NCBI GenBank assembly: GCA_965247355.1
Contig: OZ252011.1
Span: 372,001-436,000 of the forward strand
Reading direction: 5' to 3'
DNA: 64,000 nucleotides
Origin: RHLJ01 sp965247355
Lineage (GTDB): Bacteria; Bacteroidota; Rhodothermia; Balneolales; Balneolaceae
Below, piece after piece: positions 41,886 to 49,264 of the stretch. Made by a program: the position numbers and the translations under genes. Each line of letters opens with the position of its first letter. The stretch's first letter is position 1. Under the pieces are notes generated by a model. That model did no database searches. It saw nothing but the letters and a program-made list of their open reading frames with translations, and was not told the origin of the DNA.

Positions 41886-42932
41886 CTAGTTATTCTCAGG
41901 TCTTAGTTTCCGAACCGTTGCTCCGGCTCTCCACATTTCGGATTCACGGAGTTCTTTTAGCTCTTCTTCGAGTCCTGCACGGTAATCTTCTTTCGAATTC
42001 GCATCAATACTTTTCTGAGCTTCGTTACCTGCTGCTACTTCGCTGTATAGTTTTTCGAATACAGGCTTGGTGGCATCTTTGAAAGGTTTCCACCAATCCA
42101 AAGCACCGCGTTGTGCAGTAGTGGAACAGTTGGCATACATCCAATCCATTCCATTCTCTGCTACAAGCGGCATCAATGATTGAGTGAGTTCCTCTACAGT
42201 TTCGTTAAACGCCTCAGAAGGGGAGTGGCCGTTGGCACGGAGTACTTCATACTGTGCTGCAAAAATTCCCTGAATGGCGCCCATCAGCGTTCCACGTTCT
42301 CCGGTTAAATCAGAATACACTTCCTTACGGAAATCGGTCTTGAACAGATAACCTGATCCAACACCTATTCCAAGTGCTACTACCCGATCAAAGGCATTTC
42401 CGGTCGCATCCTGAAAAATAGCATAGCTGGAATTCAATCCACGTCCTTCCAAAAACATTCTGCGAAGCGAAGTCCCTGAACCTTTTGGGGCAACTAAAAT
42501 CACATCCACATCTTCCGGAGGAACAATATTGGTACGTTCTTTATAAGTGATTCCAAATCCATGCGAGAAATAAAGAGCTTTCCCGGGAGTAAGGTGTTTC
42601 TTAACCATTGGCCAGAGGGTAATTTGTCCTGCATCAGAAAGTAGATACTGAAGGATAGTTCCCTTCTCACAAGCTTCTTCCAGCTCAAATAACGTTTCGC
42701 CTGGAACCCAGCCATCAGCTACGGCTTTATCCCAGGTTTTGGAGTCTTTTCGTTGACCCACAATTACATTAAAGCCATTATCTTTCAGATTAAGAGCCTG
42801 TCCTGGTCCCTGAACGCCATATCCTAGTACAGCGATGGTTTCGTCTTTGAGGGTTTCGCGGGCTTTCTCGAGCGGGAATTCATCCCGTGTTACTACTTCT
42901 TCTTCGACTCCGCCAAAATTTAAAAGTGCCAT
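41886..42932 (-). CDS. ilvC: Ketol-acid reductoisomerase
   Basis: A 348-residue KARI catalysing isomeroreduction of acetolactate and acetohydroxybutyrate, the second common step of valine/isoleucine synthesis. The NADPH motif is VLGYGVQGPGQALNLKDNG (others have GYGSQGHAQ) with VGQRKDSKTW after it. LVAPKGSGTSLRRMF and SDLTGERGTLMGAIQGIF are the catalytic blocks. It is the last gene of ilvDBNC, 168 nt after ilvN, with a repeat in the gap. Confidence 0.94.
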   Translation of the reverse strand: MALLNFGGVEEEVVTRDEFPLEKARETLKDETIAVLGYGVQGPGQALNLKDNGFNVIVGQRKDSKTWDKAVADGWVPGETLFELEEACEKGTILQYLLSDAGQITLWPMVKKHLTPGKALYFSHGFGITYKERTNIVPPEDVDVILVAPKGSGTSLRRMFLEGRGLNSSYAIFQDATGNAFDRVVALGIGVGSGYLFKTDFRKEVYSDLTGERGTLMGAIQGIFAAQYEVLRANGHSPSEAFNETVEELTQSLMPLVAENGMDWMYANCSTTAQRGALDWWKPFKDATKPVFEKLYSEVAAGNEAQKSIDANSKEDYRAGLEEELKELRESEMWRAGATVRKLRPENN

Positions 42933-42987
42933 TTGTTGTGTTTAGTTTTTATTAGTGCGTTTCGGTTTCTTCTTTTAAGTTCTTAAG

Positions 42988-43087
42988 AACACACCTCTTG
43001 TTCTCCTCTCAAGAGGAGACACTTTTTAACTCTTTTGATACCTTGTAAAAGAGCTTCCCCTCTTGAGAGGGGATTGAGGGGTGTGTT
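42988..43087. repeat. 100-bp hairpin element in the ilvN-ilvC spacer
   Basis: Ends AACACACC (42988-42995) and GGTGTGTT (43080-43087) are inverted repeats. Inside are two strong hairpins, CTCCTCTCAAGAGGAG (43003-43018) and CCCCTCTTGAGAGGGG (43057-43072). A half copy sits at 26843-26878. There is no T run directly after the hairpins on the minus strand, so it does not look like a simple terminator. Confidence 0.75.
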
Positions 43088-43100
43088 TGGTTGATCTTCA

Positions 43101-43637
43101 TCAGGCTAATTCTCCAGCAAGGAGTTCTTCTACTTCTTTCCCAAGTCCGTAAGCTTCGCGAGCTACTGCAATTCTTCCTGATCGAACAAATTCATTAATG
43201 CCAAAGGCTTTAAGTTCATCGAAAAGGGCCTTGGTTTCACGTCGGTATCCGGCTTTTTCAATCACCACAAAATCTTTTTCGATGGTGAGGAAACGGGCAT
43301 TGTGTTCTCGTACGATGCGCTCTACTTCCAGTCCGTTTGTTAAGGATTCAGTTGGGATTTTATACAGTGCCAGTTCCTGTTGTACTACTTCTTTCTTTTT
43401 GTAGTACCCTGCTTTTAGAACTTCCACCTGCTTTTCGATTTGCTTCACTACTTTCTGAACCAATTCTTCCGTTTCGGTTACCGCGATGGTAAAGCGATGA
43501 ATGCCTTCCGTTTCACTTTCGGAAGTGGTTAAGCTTTCGATATTAATTTTCCGCTTGGTAAAAATGATGGTAATCCGGTGAAGAAGTCCCACATGATTCT
43601 CAGTATAAGCGGTGATCGTAAATTCTTGTTTTTCCAT
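43101..43637 (-). CDS. ilvN: Acetolactate synthase small (regulatory) subunit
   Basis: A 178-residue IlvN/IlvH. The N-terminal ACT domain (FTITAYTENHVGLLHRITIIFTKRKINIESLTTSESE, residues about 5-75) binds valine. The C-terminal domain (residues 90-175, KIPTESL..., FLTIEKDFVVIEKAG, EFVRSGRIAVARE) activates the large subunit. It lies between ilvB (169 nt) and ilvC (168 nt), with repeat elements filling both spacers. Confidence 0.92.
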   Translation of the reverse strand: MEKQEFTITAYTENHVGLLHRITIIFTKRKINIESLTTSESETEGIHRFTIAVTETEELVQKVVKQIEKQVEVLKAGYYKKKEVVQQELALYKIPTESLTNGLEVERIVREHNARFLTIEKDFVVIEKAGYRRETKALFDELKAFGINEFVRSGRIAVAREAYGLGKEVEELLAGELA

Positions 43638-43675
43638 GATTAAATAATATTGAATTTCTTGCTAGTCATATCTGA

Positions 43676-43794
43676 CCTCATCCCCGACCCTTCTCCTTCG
43701 CAAGGAGAAGGGAGCTCGTTGAATATGGTTCGATTCTTATTTAAAAAGTTCTTCCCCTTCGATAAGGGGAAGACAGAAAGGGTCTGAGAGGAGG
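43676..43794. repeat. 119-bp hairpin element in the ilvB-ilvN spacer
   Basis: Imperfect 17-bp ends: CCTCATCCCCGACCCTT (43676-43692) and AAGGGTCTGAGAGGAGG (43778-43794), matching at 13 of 17. Inside: an 11-bp perfect hairpin CCCTTCTCCTT-CGC-AAGGAGAAGGG (43688-43712) and a 9-bp hairpin CTTCCCCTT-CGAT-AAGGGGAAG (43751-43772). Confidence 0.75.
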
Positions 43795-43806
43795 AACGCA
43801 TGATAA

Positions 43807-45546
43807 TCACTCCAATCTGATTTCAGCTACGCCCGAACCACTTGGTACCATCGGGAATACGTTATTTTCTTTACCAACCATAACTTCGAGGAAGTAAGCT
43901 CCATCATGATTTACAAATTCCTCGATAGCACTTTCCAGTTGTTCCCGTTCGGTTACTTTATTAGTTGGGATATAGTAGCCCTTAGCTATGGTCTGGAAAT
44001 CTGGATTAATCATCTCGGTGGATGAATAGCGCTTATCAAAAAAGAGTTGCTGCCACTGCCGGACCATTCCTAAAAATTCATTATTCAAAAGCAGTACTTT
44101 TACTTTGGCTTTTGTTTGATAGATGGTGGCCAACTCCTGTAAAGTCATCTGAAAGCCTCCATCACCAACAACAGCAATTACCGTTCGGTCAGGTGCGCCC
44201 AGAGCAGCCCCCAGCGCGGCTGGTAGGCCGAAGCCCATGGTCCCGAGTCCGCCGGAGGTTATATTGCTCTTAGATTGAGTGAATTTCGTATATCGGCAAG
44301 CTACCATCTGGTGTTGACCAACGTCGGTTACCAGAATGTGATTGCCACCTGTTTTGTCATTTATGATGCGGATCACTTCACCCATACTCAGAATACCTGT
44401 TTTAGGATGAAGTTCCTCTTCAATTACTTTTTCCCATTCCTGCTTATCACAATCACGGAAACGTTGCAGCCATTCTTCATGACTGTTCGGTTTTACTTGT
44501 TTAGTGAGCTCGATGAGAGATTCTTTAGCATCACCAAGTACGGCAACCGTTGTTTTCACATTCTTATCAATCTCTGCGGGATCGATTTCCAGATGAATGA
44601 CTTTAGCCTGCTTTGCATATTTTTCAAGATTCCCGGTAACCCGATCGTCGAATCTCATTCCAATAGCAATCAATAGATCACATTCATTAGTGAGCAGATT
44701 GGGGCCATAATTTCCATGCATCCCTAACATCCCAACATTGAGTGGATGATCGGTTTCTAAAGCAGAAAGTCCCATTATAGTCCATGCTGATGGAATACCT
44801 GTTTTTTCAATAAATGCCTTGAATTCCTTTTCGGCCTGAGCCAGAATTACACCCTGTCCAAATAAAATATAAGGTCGTTTTGCAGTATTGATTAATTCAG
44901 CTGCCTCTTCAATTTTGGAGAGATCCAGTTTAGGTCTTTCCACATAACTTCGAACCGAGGTGCATTTCTTATAGTCAAAATCGAGTTCTCCAAACTGAGC
45001 ATCTTTTGTGATGTCAACCAATACTGGTCCCGGACGTCCTGAACGAGCGATATAAAATGCTTTAGCGAGAGCATCCGGAATTTCTTCGGCTTTAGTCACC
45101 TGATAATTCCATTTGGTTACCGGCATTGAAATCCCAATCACATCGGTTTCCTGAAAGGCATCACTACCAAGGAGAGAAGAAGCAACCTGCCCAGTAATAC
45201 AAACCATTGGTGTAGAATCGATTTGTGCATCAGCAAGTCCGGTAATCAAATTGGTAGCTCCCGGACCGGATGTAGCCAGGCAAACTCCAACTTTCCCTGA
45301 AGCACGTGCATACCCCTGTGCAGCATGACTGGCTCCCTGTTCGTGCCGGGCAAGTACGTGGTGCAATTGATCCTGATAATCATACATTGCGTCATACACT
45401 GGCATAATAGCTCCACCAGGATATCCAAATGCAAGGTCGACACCTTCTTCCAGTAAAATTCGAACGACCGCTTCAGCTCCGGTTAACCGGTTGGTCTTGG
45501 ATGCTTTTGATTTTGGTTTTTGCTCGGGTGCTTCTACAGTTCCCAT
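43807..45546 (-). CDS. ilvB: Acetolactate synthase large (catalytic) subunit
   Basis: A 579-residue TPP enzyme. An N-terminal extension of about 20 residues precedes GAEAVVRILLEEGVDLAFGYPGGAIMPVYDAM with the TPP glutamate in ARHEQGASHAAQGYARASGK. The C-terminal TPP/Mg motif is VGDGGFQMTLQELATIYQ...KVLLLNN. It condenses pyruvate to acetolactate, or pyruvate with 2-oxobutanoate to acetohydroxybutyrate. It is 24 nt downstream of ilvD. Confidence 0.95.
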   Translation of the reverse strand: MGTVEAPEQKPKSKASKTNRLTGAEAVVRILLEEGVDLAFGYPGGAIMPVYDAMYDYQDQLHHVLARHEQGASHAAQGYARASGKVGVCLATSGPGATNLITGLADAQIDSTPMVCITGQVASSLLGSDAFQETDVIGISMPVTKWNYQVTKAEEIPDALAKAFYIARSGRPGPVLVDITKDAQFGELDFDYKKCTSVRSYVERPKLDLSKIEEAAELINTAKRPYILFGQGVILAQAEKEFKAFIEKTGIPSAWTIMGLSALETDHPLNVGMLGMHGNYGPNLLTNECDLLIAIGMRFDDRVTGNLEKYAKQAKVIHLEIDPAEIDKNVKTTVAVLGDAKESLIELTKQVKPNSHEEWLQRFRDCDKQEWEKVIEEELHPKTGILSMGEVIRIINDKTGGNHILVTDVGQHQMVACRYTKFTQSKSNITSGGLGTMGFGLPAALGAALGAPDRTVIAVVGDGGFQMTLQELATIYQTKAKVKVLLLNNEFLGMVRQWQQLFFDKRYSSTEMINPDFQTIAKGYYIPTNKVTEREQLESAIEEFVNHDGAYFLEVMVGKENNVFPMVPSGSGVAEIRLE

Positions 45547-45570
45547 AATGAGTACAATTGAGTGTAGGTT

Positions 45571-47250
45571 TTAAAATTCATCAGTTACACAACCTTCTGA
45601 GGCAGATGAAACAGTTTTTGCGTATTTATACAGCTGACCACGCTGTTCTTTCAATGAAGGTTCTACCCATTCAGCCTTCCGGGATGAAATTTCTTCATCA
45701 CTGAGGTCCACATGAATAGTATTCTTTTCAGCATCAATGCTGATTAAATCTCCATCTTTAACAAGCGCGATATTACCACCGGTTTGTGCTTCGGGAGTCA
45801 CATGTCCCACCACAAAACCATGAGACCCTCCTGAAAATCGTCCATCGGTAATTAAGGCTACATCTTTTCCAAGTCCGGCCCCCATAATTGCGGAAGTAGG
45901 TTTCAGCATTTCAGGCATTCCGGGACCGCCTTTAGGCCCTACGTAGCGGATTACAATAACATCACCTTTCTGAACTTTACCTTCGCTAATTCCTTCGTTG
46001 GCTTCTTCTTCACTATCAAAAACACGGGCAGGTCCTGAAAATGCCAAGCCTTCTTTTCCGGTAATTTTTGCTACGGCTCCATCTTCGGCAAGATTACCAT
46101 AGAGAATCTGAATATGTCCGCTTTCTTTGATAGGATTGTTAACTTTATGAATTACATCCTGATCTATGTGGAGCGGCTCAACTTCTGCTAAATTCTCTGC
46201 GATTGTTTTTCCGGTGATGGTCATGCAATCACCATGAATCATGCCTTCATCCAGCATGTATTTCATTACTGCAGGAATTCCGCCCACTTTGTGCAGATCT
46301 TCCATTACATATTTTCCGCTTGGTTTTAAATCCCCAAGAAAAGGAGTGGTATCACTGATGTGTTGGAAATACTTTAGCGTAAATTCGACATCCGCTTCTT
46401 TAGCTATTGCAAGCATGTGAAGTACGGCATTTGTAGAACCGCCAAGAACAGTAACCAATCGAAATGCATTTTCGAGTGATTTTTTGGTAAGAATATCTTT
46501 TGGCTTGATGTCACCTTCCAGTAGTTTTATGAGATGCTTTCCAACTTCTTCACACTCAATTACTTTCGAGCTTGAATTAGCCGGATTTGAGGCATTATAA
46601 GGAAGTGTCATTCCCATTGCTTCAATTGCCGATGCCATAGTATTGGCAGTGTACATTCCACCACAGGCGCCCGGACCAGGGCACGCATTCATCACAATAT
46701 CTTTAAATTCCTGATCATCAATGGAGCCTGATACTTTTTGTCCCCATGCTTCAAAAGCGGAAACCACATCCAGTTTTTCTCCATTATGATGTCCCGGTGA
46801 AATAGTTCCACCATAAACAAGAATGGCAGGGCGGTTGACTCTGAGCATAGCCATTAAAGCTCCGGGCATATTTTTATCACAACCTACAATCGCCACCATT
46901 CCGTCGTAGCTCATCCCTTTAACTACCGATTCCATTGAATCGGCAATCAAATCGCGTGATGGGAGAGAGTACCGCATTCCCGGCGTTCCCATTGAGATTC
47001 CATCACTAATCCCAATCGTGTTAAAAATAAGTCCGGTCATCGAGGAAGCATTTATTCCTCGTTTTACATGAACAGCTAGATCGTTGAGGTGCATATTACA
47101 AGGATTACCCTCATAACCAGTACTCGCAACACCGATCATTGGTTTTTTGAGGTCTTCATCACTTAAACCCAGAGCATGAAGCATAGCCTGTGCAGCTGGT
47201 TGTGAACCGTCCTGGGTAATGTGTTTGCTGTATTTATTAAGTTCCGCCAT
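45571..47250 (-). CDS. ilvD: Dihydroxy-acid dehydratase
   Basis: A 559-residue Fe-S dehydratase of the last shared step before the transaminases. Putative cluster ligands are Cys51 (GNPCNMH), Cys124 (VGCDKNMPG) and Cys196 (CPGPGACGGMYTANT), consistent with a [2Fe-2S] type. LALVKDGD-like and DGRFSGGSHGFVVGH blocks are also present. It is the first structural gene of the ilvDBNC operon, preceded by a leader peptide and terminator. Confidence 0.95.
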   Translation of the reverse strand: MAELNKYSKHITQDGSQPAAQAMLHALGLSDEDLKKPMIGVASTGYEGNPCNMHLNDLAVHVKRGINASSMTGLIFNTIGISDGISMGTPGMRYSLPSRDLIADSMESVVKGMSYDGMVAIVGCDKNMPGALMAMLRVNRPAILVYGGTISPGHHNGEKLDVVSAFEAWGQKVSGSIDDQEFKDIVMNACPGPGACGGMYTANTMASAIEAMGMTLPYNASNPANSSSKVIECEEVGKHLIKLLEGDIKPKDILTKKSLENAFRLVTVLGGSTNAVLHMLAIAKEADVEFTLKYFQHISDTTPFLGDLKPSGKYVMEDLHKVGGIPAVMKYMLDEGMIHGDCMTITGKTIAENLAEVEPLHIDQDVIHKVNNPIKESGHIQILYGNLAEDGAVAKITGKEGLAFSGPARVFDSEEEANEGISEGKVQKGDVIVIRYVGPKGGPGMPEMLKPTSAIMGAGLGKDVALITDGRFSGGSHGFVVGHVTPEAQTGGNIALVKDGDLISIDAEKNTIHVDLSDEEISSRKAEWVEPSLKEQRGQLYKYAKTVSSASEGCVTDEF

Positions 47251-47275
47251 TCTGTAGTTCTAAAAAATATTCATC

Positions 47276-47310
47276 AAAAAAAAAGCCTTCCGTGTTAGGG
47301 AAGGCTTTTT
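47276..47310 (-). terminator. Attenuator terminator upstream of ilvD
   Basis: On the minus strand the stem is AAAAAGCCTTCC / GGAAGGCTTTTT with a 7-nt loop, followed by a run of T residues. It lies 25 nt before the ilvD start and about 18 nt after the leader-peptide stop. It is the only barrier between leader and operon, so it works as an attenuator rather than as an end-of-transcript signal. Confidence 0.88.
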
Positions 47311-47328
47311 AGTTTCTAAATCAGATGA

Positions 47329-47406
47329 TCAACATATAGCTTTCCCTGGTCGGTATGGTATACCAATGACTCGAATAATGACCAAAGAAATGACTGTTGA
47401 TAGCAT
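47329..47406 (-). CDS. ilv operon leader peptide
   Basis: A 25-codon open frame from ATG 47406 to TGA 47331-47329. It begins MLSTVISLVIIRVIGI. Counting the whole peptide there are six Ile, three Val and two Leu, 11 of 25 residues, with V-I-S-L-V-I-I-R-V-I-G-I in a row. A segment near its end (GGGAAAGC, 47346-47339 on the minus strand) can pair with the terminator's 5' arm (GCCTTCCC) at 7 of 8 positions and so act as an antiterminator. An in-frame GTG seven codons upstream would add two more Ile codons. It is missed by ordinary gene calls because of its length. Confidence 0.85.
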   Translation of the reverse strand: MLSTVISLVIIRVIGIPYRPGKAIC

Positions 47407-47507
47407 AGTTATAATTTCTTTACGCACGCAAAGAAAGAGTTATTAATTCCGAATATCAATAGGAAGGGTGAATAAATATCAGAATTAATGGGATGGCCAA
47501 CAAGAAC

Positions 47508-49055
47508 TTATGCTCCGCTTCGGGGCTTAAACTTGCCCTTAATGACCTCCTGAATGGGTTTATCGTCTATTTTCGCTTCCAGCCAGGATATGATGTCCAA
47601 ATATAAAAATGCTCTTCTTTGATATGGTTTTTCCTGAATTTGGATAAGCTTATCGCGAAGTAAAGTGAATTCTTTCTTCAGATCCTGAGTGTTTGTGGAG
47701 GATAGATTCCTTAGGAATTTCAGTATTTCTTCCTGTACAGAATTAAGGTCGTTCATCTTTCGGATAAACCGATAGGTTGATCGGGCCTGGTATTCGATCA
47801 GTGTTTGGTTCCCTAATTCAAAATGAGCAATCAGGTTTAATATTCTTGCAAAGCAATGAATATCTTCTCGAAGCCTGGGATCAGGGTAGTTGATAATCTT
47901 ATTCAGATATGAGATTGCTTCTTCAAATTTCCCAGCGCCAAAGTATAAACAGGCGATTTTATAGTAGAAAACAAGGATTCTGTGTGGGTCAATTCGGCTT
48001 TCAAACTTATCAATCTGATTATTTAATTCAGGGATAATTTCGAGTCCTTTAGTGAATGTACCAGCTATAAAATGTTGATTTATGAGGGAGGTATAGTAAT
48101 ACTGAAATCCCAGTGTTTCCAGATTCTCGTTAGATCTGGAGGGGGGATTATCAAGAAATTCCTTTAGCCGTTCTACCTCTTGCTCATGTTTTTCATAATG
48201 ACCCAGAATGAATAGTGCTTCAAGCAGAACGTGCATCCCTTTAAGATACCATATCGACTCCAATTCCAGCATATCAGGATTTTTCCGGAAGTGTTCCACC
48301 CATTTCGATGCATATCGATACTGCATCAAGAAATCCTGTACAATAAGGCTATACCAGGCATAAGATACGTTCAGGTAATGCTTTTCAAAGAATCCGATAT
48401 CCCTTGTATCAATTTGTTTGAGCGCGTTTTCGAAGAATTTTTCAGTGATATCAAAATCTCGTTCACTGCGCACATGTCCCGCTTTTATATAGATTCCGTA
48501 AAGCCTGAGTGACAGATTTGAAAGTGCGTGGTAACGGGTTACGGCCTCAACAGACTCTTCTGTTTCTTCAATTAGTTGATCTGCTCTGTTCCGAAGACTT
48601 CGTGTGATGTATTGAGATTCAATAAGCTTTTCGAAACCAAGAATTTCGGTAGTAAGAGTGATGCGATGATGTTGATAGGAGTGAGACTTTGCTTTTTCAA
48701 GGATCTTCAAACTTTGCTTATATAACCCTTTGTCGTATAAAATACGGGCATAATCGATTTGTTCTCTAAGCTGAATATCAATGTTATGATTAACATAAGT
48801 GAGCCTGAGGCTGGTCAGAATTTGTTTGTATAGATGCGCTTTCAGGTTTGATAGTTGAGAGCGTTTAAGGTCAGTAATCTTAGTAATGATTACATCTTCA
48901 TCATAATCTCCCGCCTTATCAACTGCGTCAAATAGCTGAATAAATTTAGCATCTTCGGGGCTATTCCGGGTCGCATAAATCTTAAAGCTTCTCTTTTCAG
49001 CTTTTGAGAGCGACTTAATTAACTGATATAAATGATCATTTGGTTGGTTGGCCAT
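47508..49055 (-). CDS. Helical-repeat (TPR-like) protein of unknown function
   Basis: A 515-residue all-helical protein beginning with a conserved-looking DHLYQLIKSLSKAEKRSFKIY. Repeated helix pairs such as ILYDKGLYKQSLKILEKAKSH and YFGAGKFEEAISYLNKIINYP are TPR-like. The protein has no enzymatic motif, signal peptide or membrane helix. It is leftward, lies between the ilv and leu operons, and its first codons contain the predicted leu promoter. The role is unknown; a link with the amino acid operons is only positional. Confidence 0.75.
   Translation of the reverse strand: MANQPNDHLYQLIKSLSKAEKRSFKIYATRNSPEDAKFIQLFDAVDKAGDYDEDVIITKITDLKRSQLSNLKAHLYKQILTSLRLTYVNHNIDIQLREQIDYARILYDKGLYKQSLKILEKAKSHSYQHHRITLTTEILGFEKLIESQYITRSLRNRADQLIEETEESVEAVTRYHALSNLSLRLYGIYIKAGHVRSERDFDITEKFFENALKQIDTRDIGFFEKHYLNVSYAWYSLIVQDFLMQYRYASKWVEHFRKNPDMLELESIWYLKGMHVLLEALFILGHYEKHEQEVERLKEFLDNPPSRSNENLETLGFQYYYTSLINQHFIAGTFTKGLEIIPELNNQIDKFESRIDPHRILVFYYKIACLYFGAGKFEEAISYLNKIINYPDPRLREDIHCFARILNLIAHFELGNQTLIEYQARSTYRFIRKMNDLNSVQEEILKFLRNLSSTNTQDLKKEFTLLRDKLIQIQEKPYQRRAFLYLDIISWLEAKIDDKPIQEVIKGKFKPRSGA
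49004..49032 (+). promoter_or_regulatory. Predicted leu operon promoter
   Basis: TTGAGA (49004-49009), 17-nt spacer, TATAAA (49027-49032), near the sigma-70 consensus. A transcript would start near 49039, about 40 nt before the leu leader peptide. The box lies inside the first 20 codons of the divergent helical-repeat gene. Confidence 0.5.
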
Positions 49056-49078
49056 TGTAAAAAAAAGGACTAAAAAGG

Positions 49079-49117
49079 ATGTTTAAACTACTGAATTTAT
49101 TGATCTTGATTATTTAA
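49079..49117 (+). CDS. leu operon leader peptide
   Basis: A 12-codon open frame, MFKLLNLLILII then TAA, with five Leu and three Ile codons and a plausible SD (AAGGA, 49067-49071) 7 nt before the ATG. It lies 147 nt upstream of leuA. Codon content and place match a leucine attenuation leader. The start lies 23 nt from the divergent gene's start, which requires a promoter inside that gene, and a good one is present. Confidence 0.72.
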   Translation: MFKLLNLLILII

Positions 49118-49139
49118 AGTGCTGCTTTGGCTATAGTTG

Positions 49140-49196
49140 GATGTTGTAATATACATCGATTCTAGTTTCGTAAGTAGATGTACTCCAAGTACTTTT
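49140..49196 (+). promoter_or_regulatory. Possible alternative RNA structures of the leu leader
   Basis: Three mutually exclusive short stems: GATGT (49140-49144) with ACATC (49153-49157), TACATC (49152-49157) with GATGTA (49177-49182), and GTACT (49180-49184) with AGTAC (49188-49192) followed by TTTT. The topology is that of an attenuator but the stems are only 5-6 bp, so the terminator is weak. Confidence 0.35.
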
Positions 49197-49264
49197 GGCT
49201 ACCAATTACGGATTCTGACCAAATCTGTAAATGACAAGTTGATAAGTTAGAAATCCATAGCATA

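Noticed and set aside
42988..43087. Terminator between ilvN and ilvC
   Set aside because: The hairpins are strong but no T run follows directly on the minus strand, and the same element half occurs at 26843, so a repeat element fits better.
44275..44676. 133-codon open frame on the plus strand
   Set aside because: It lies antisense inside ilvB, whose protein is clearly conserved; the frame has no family pattern.
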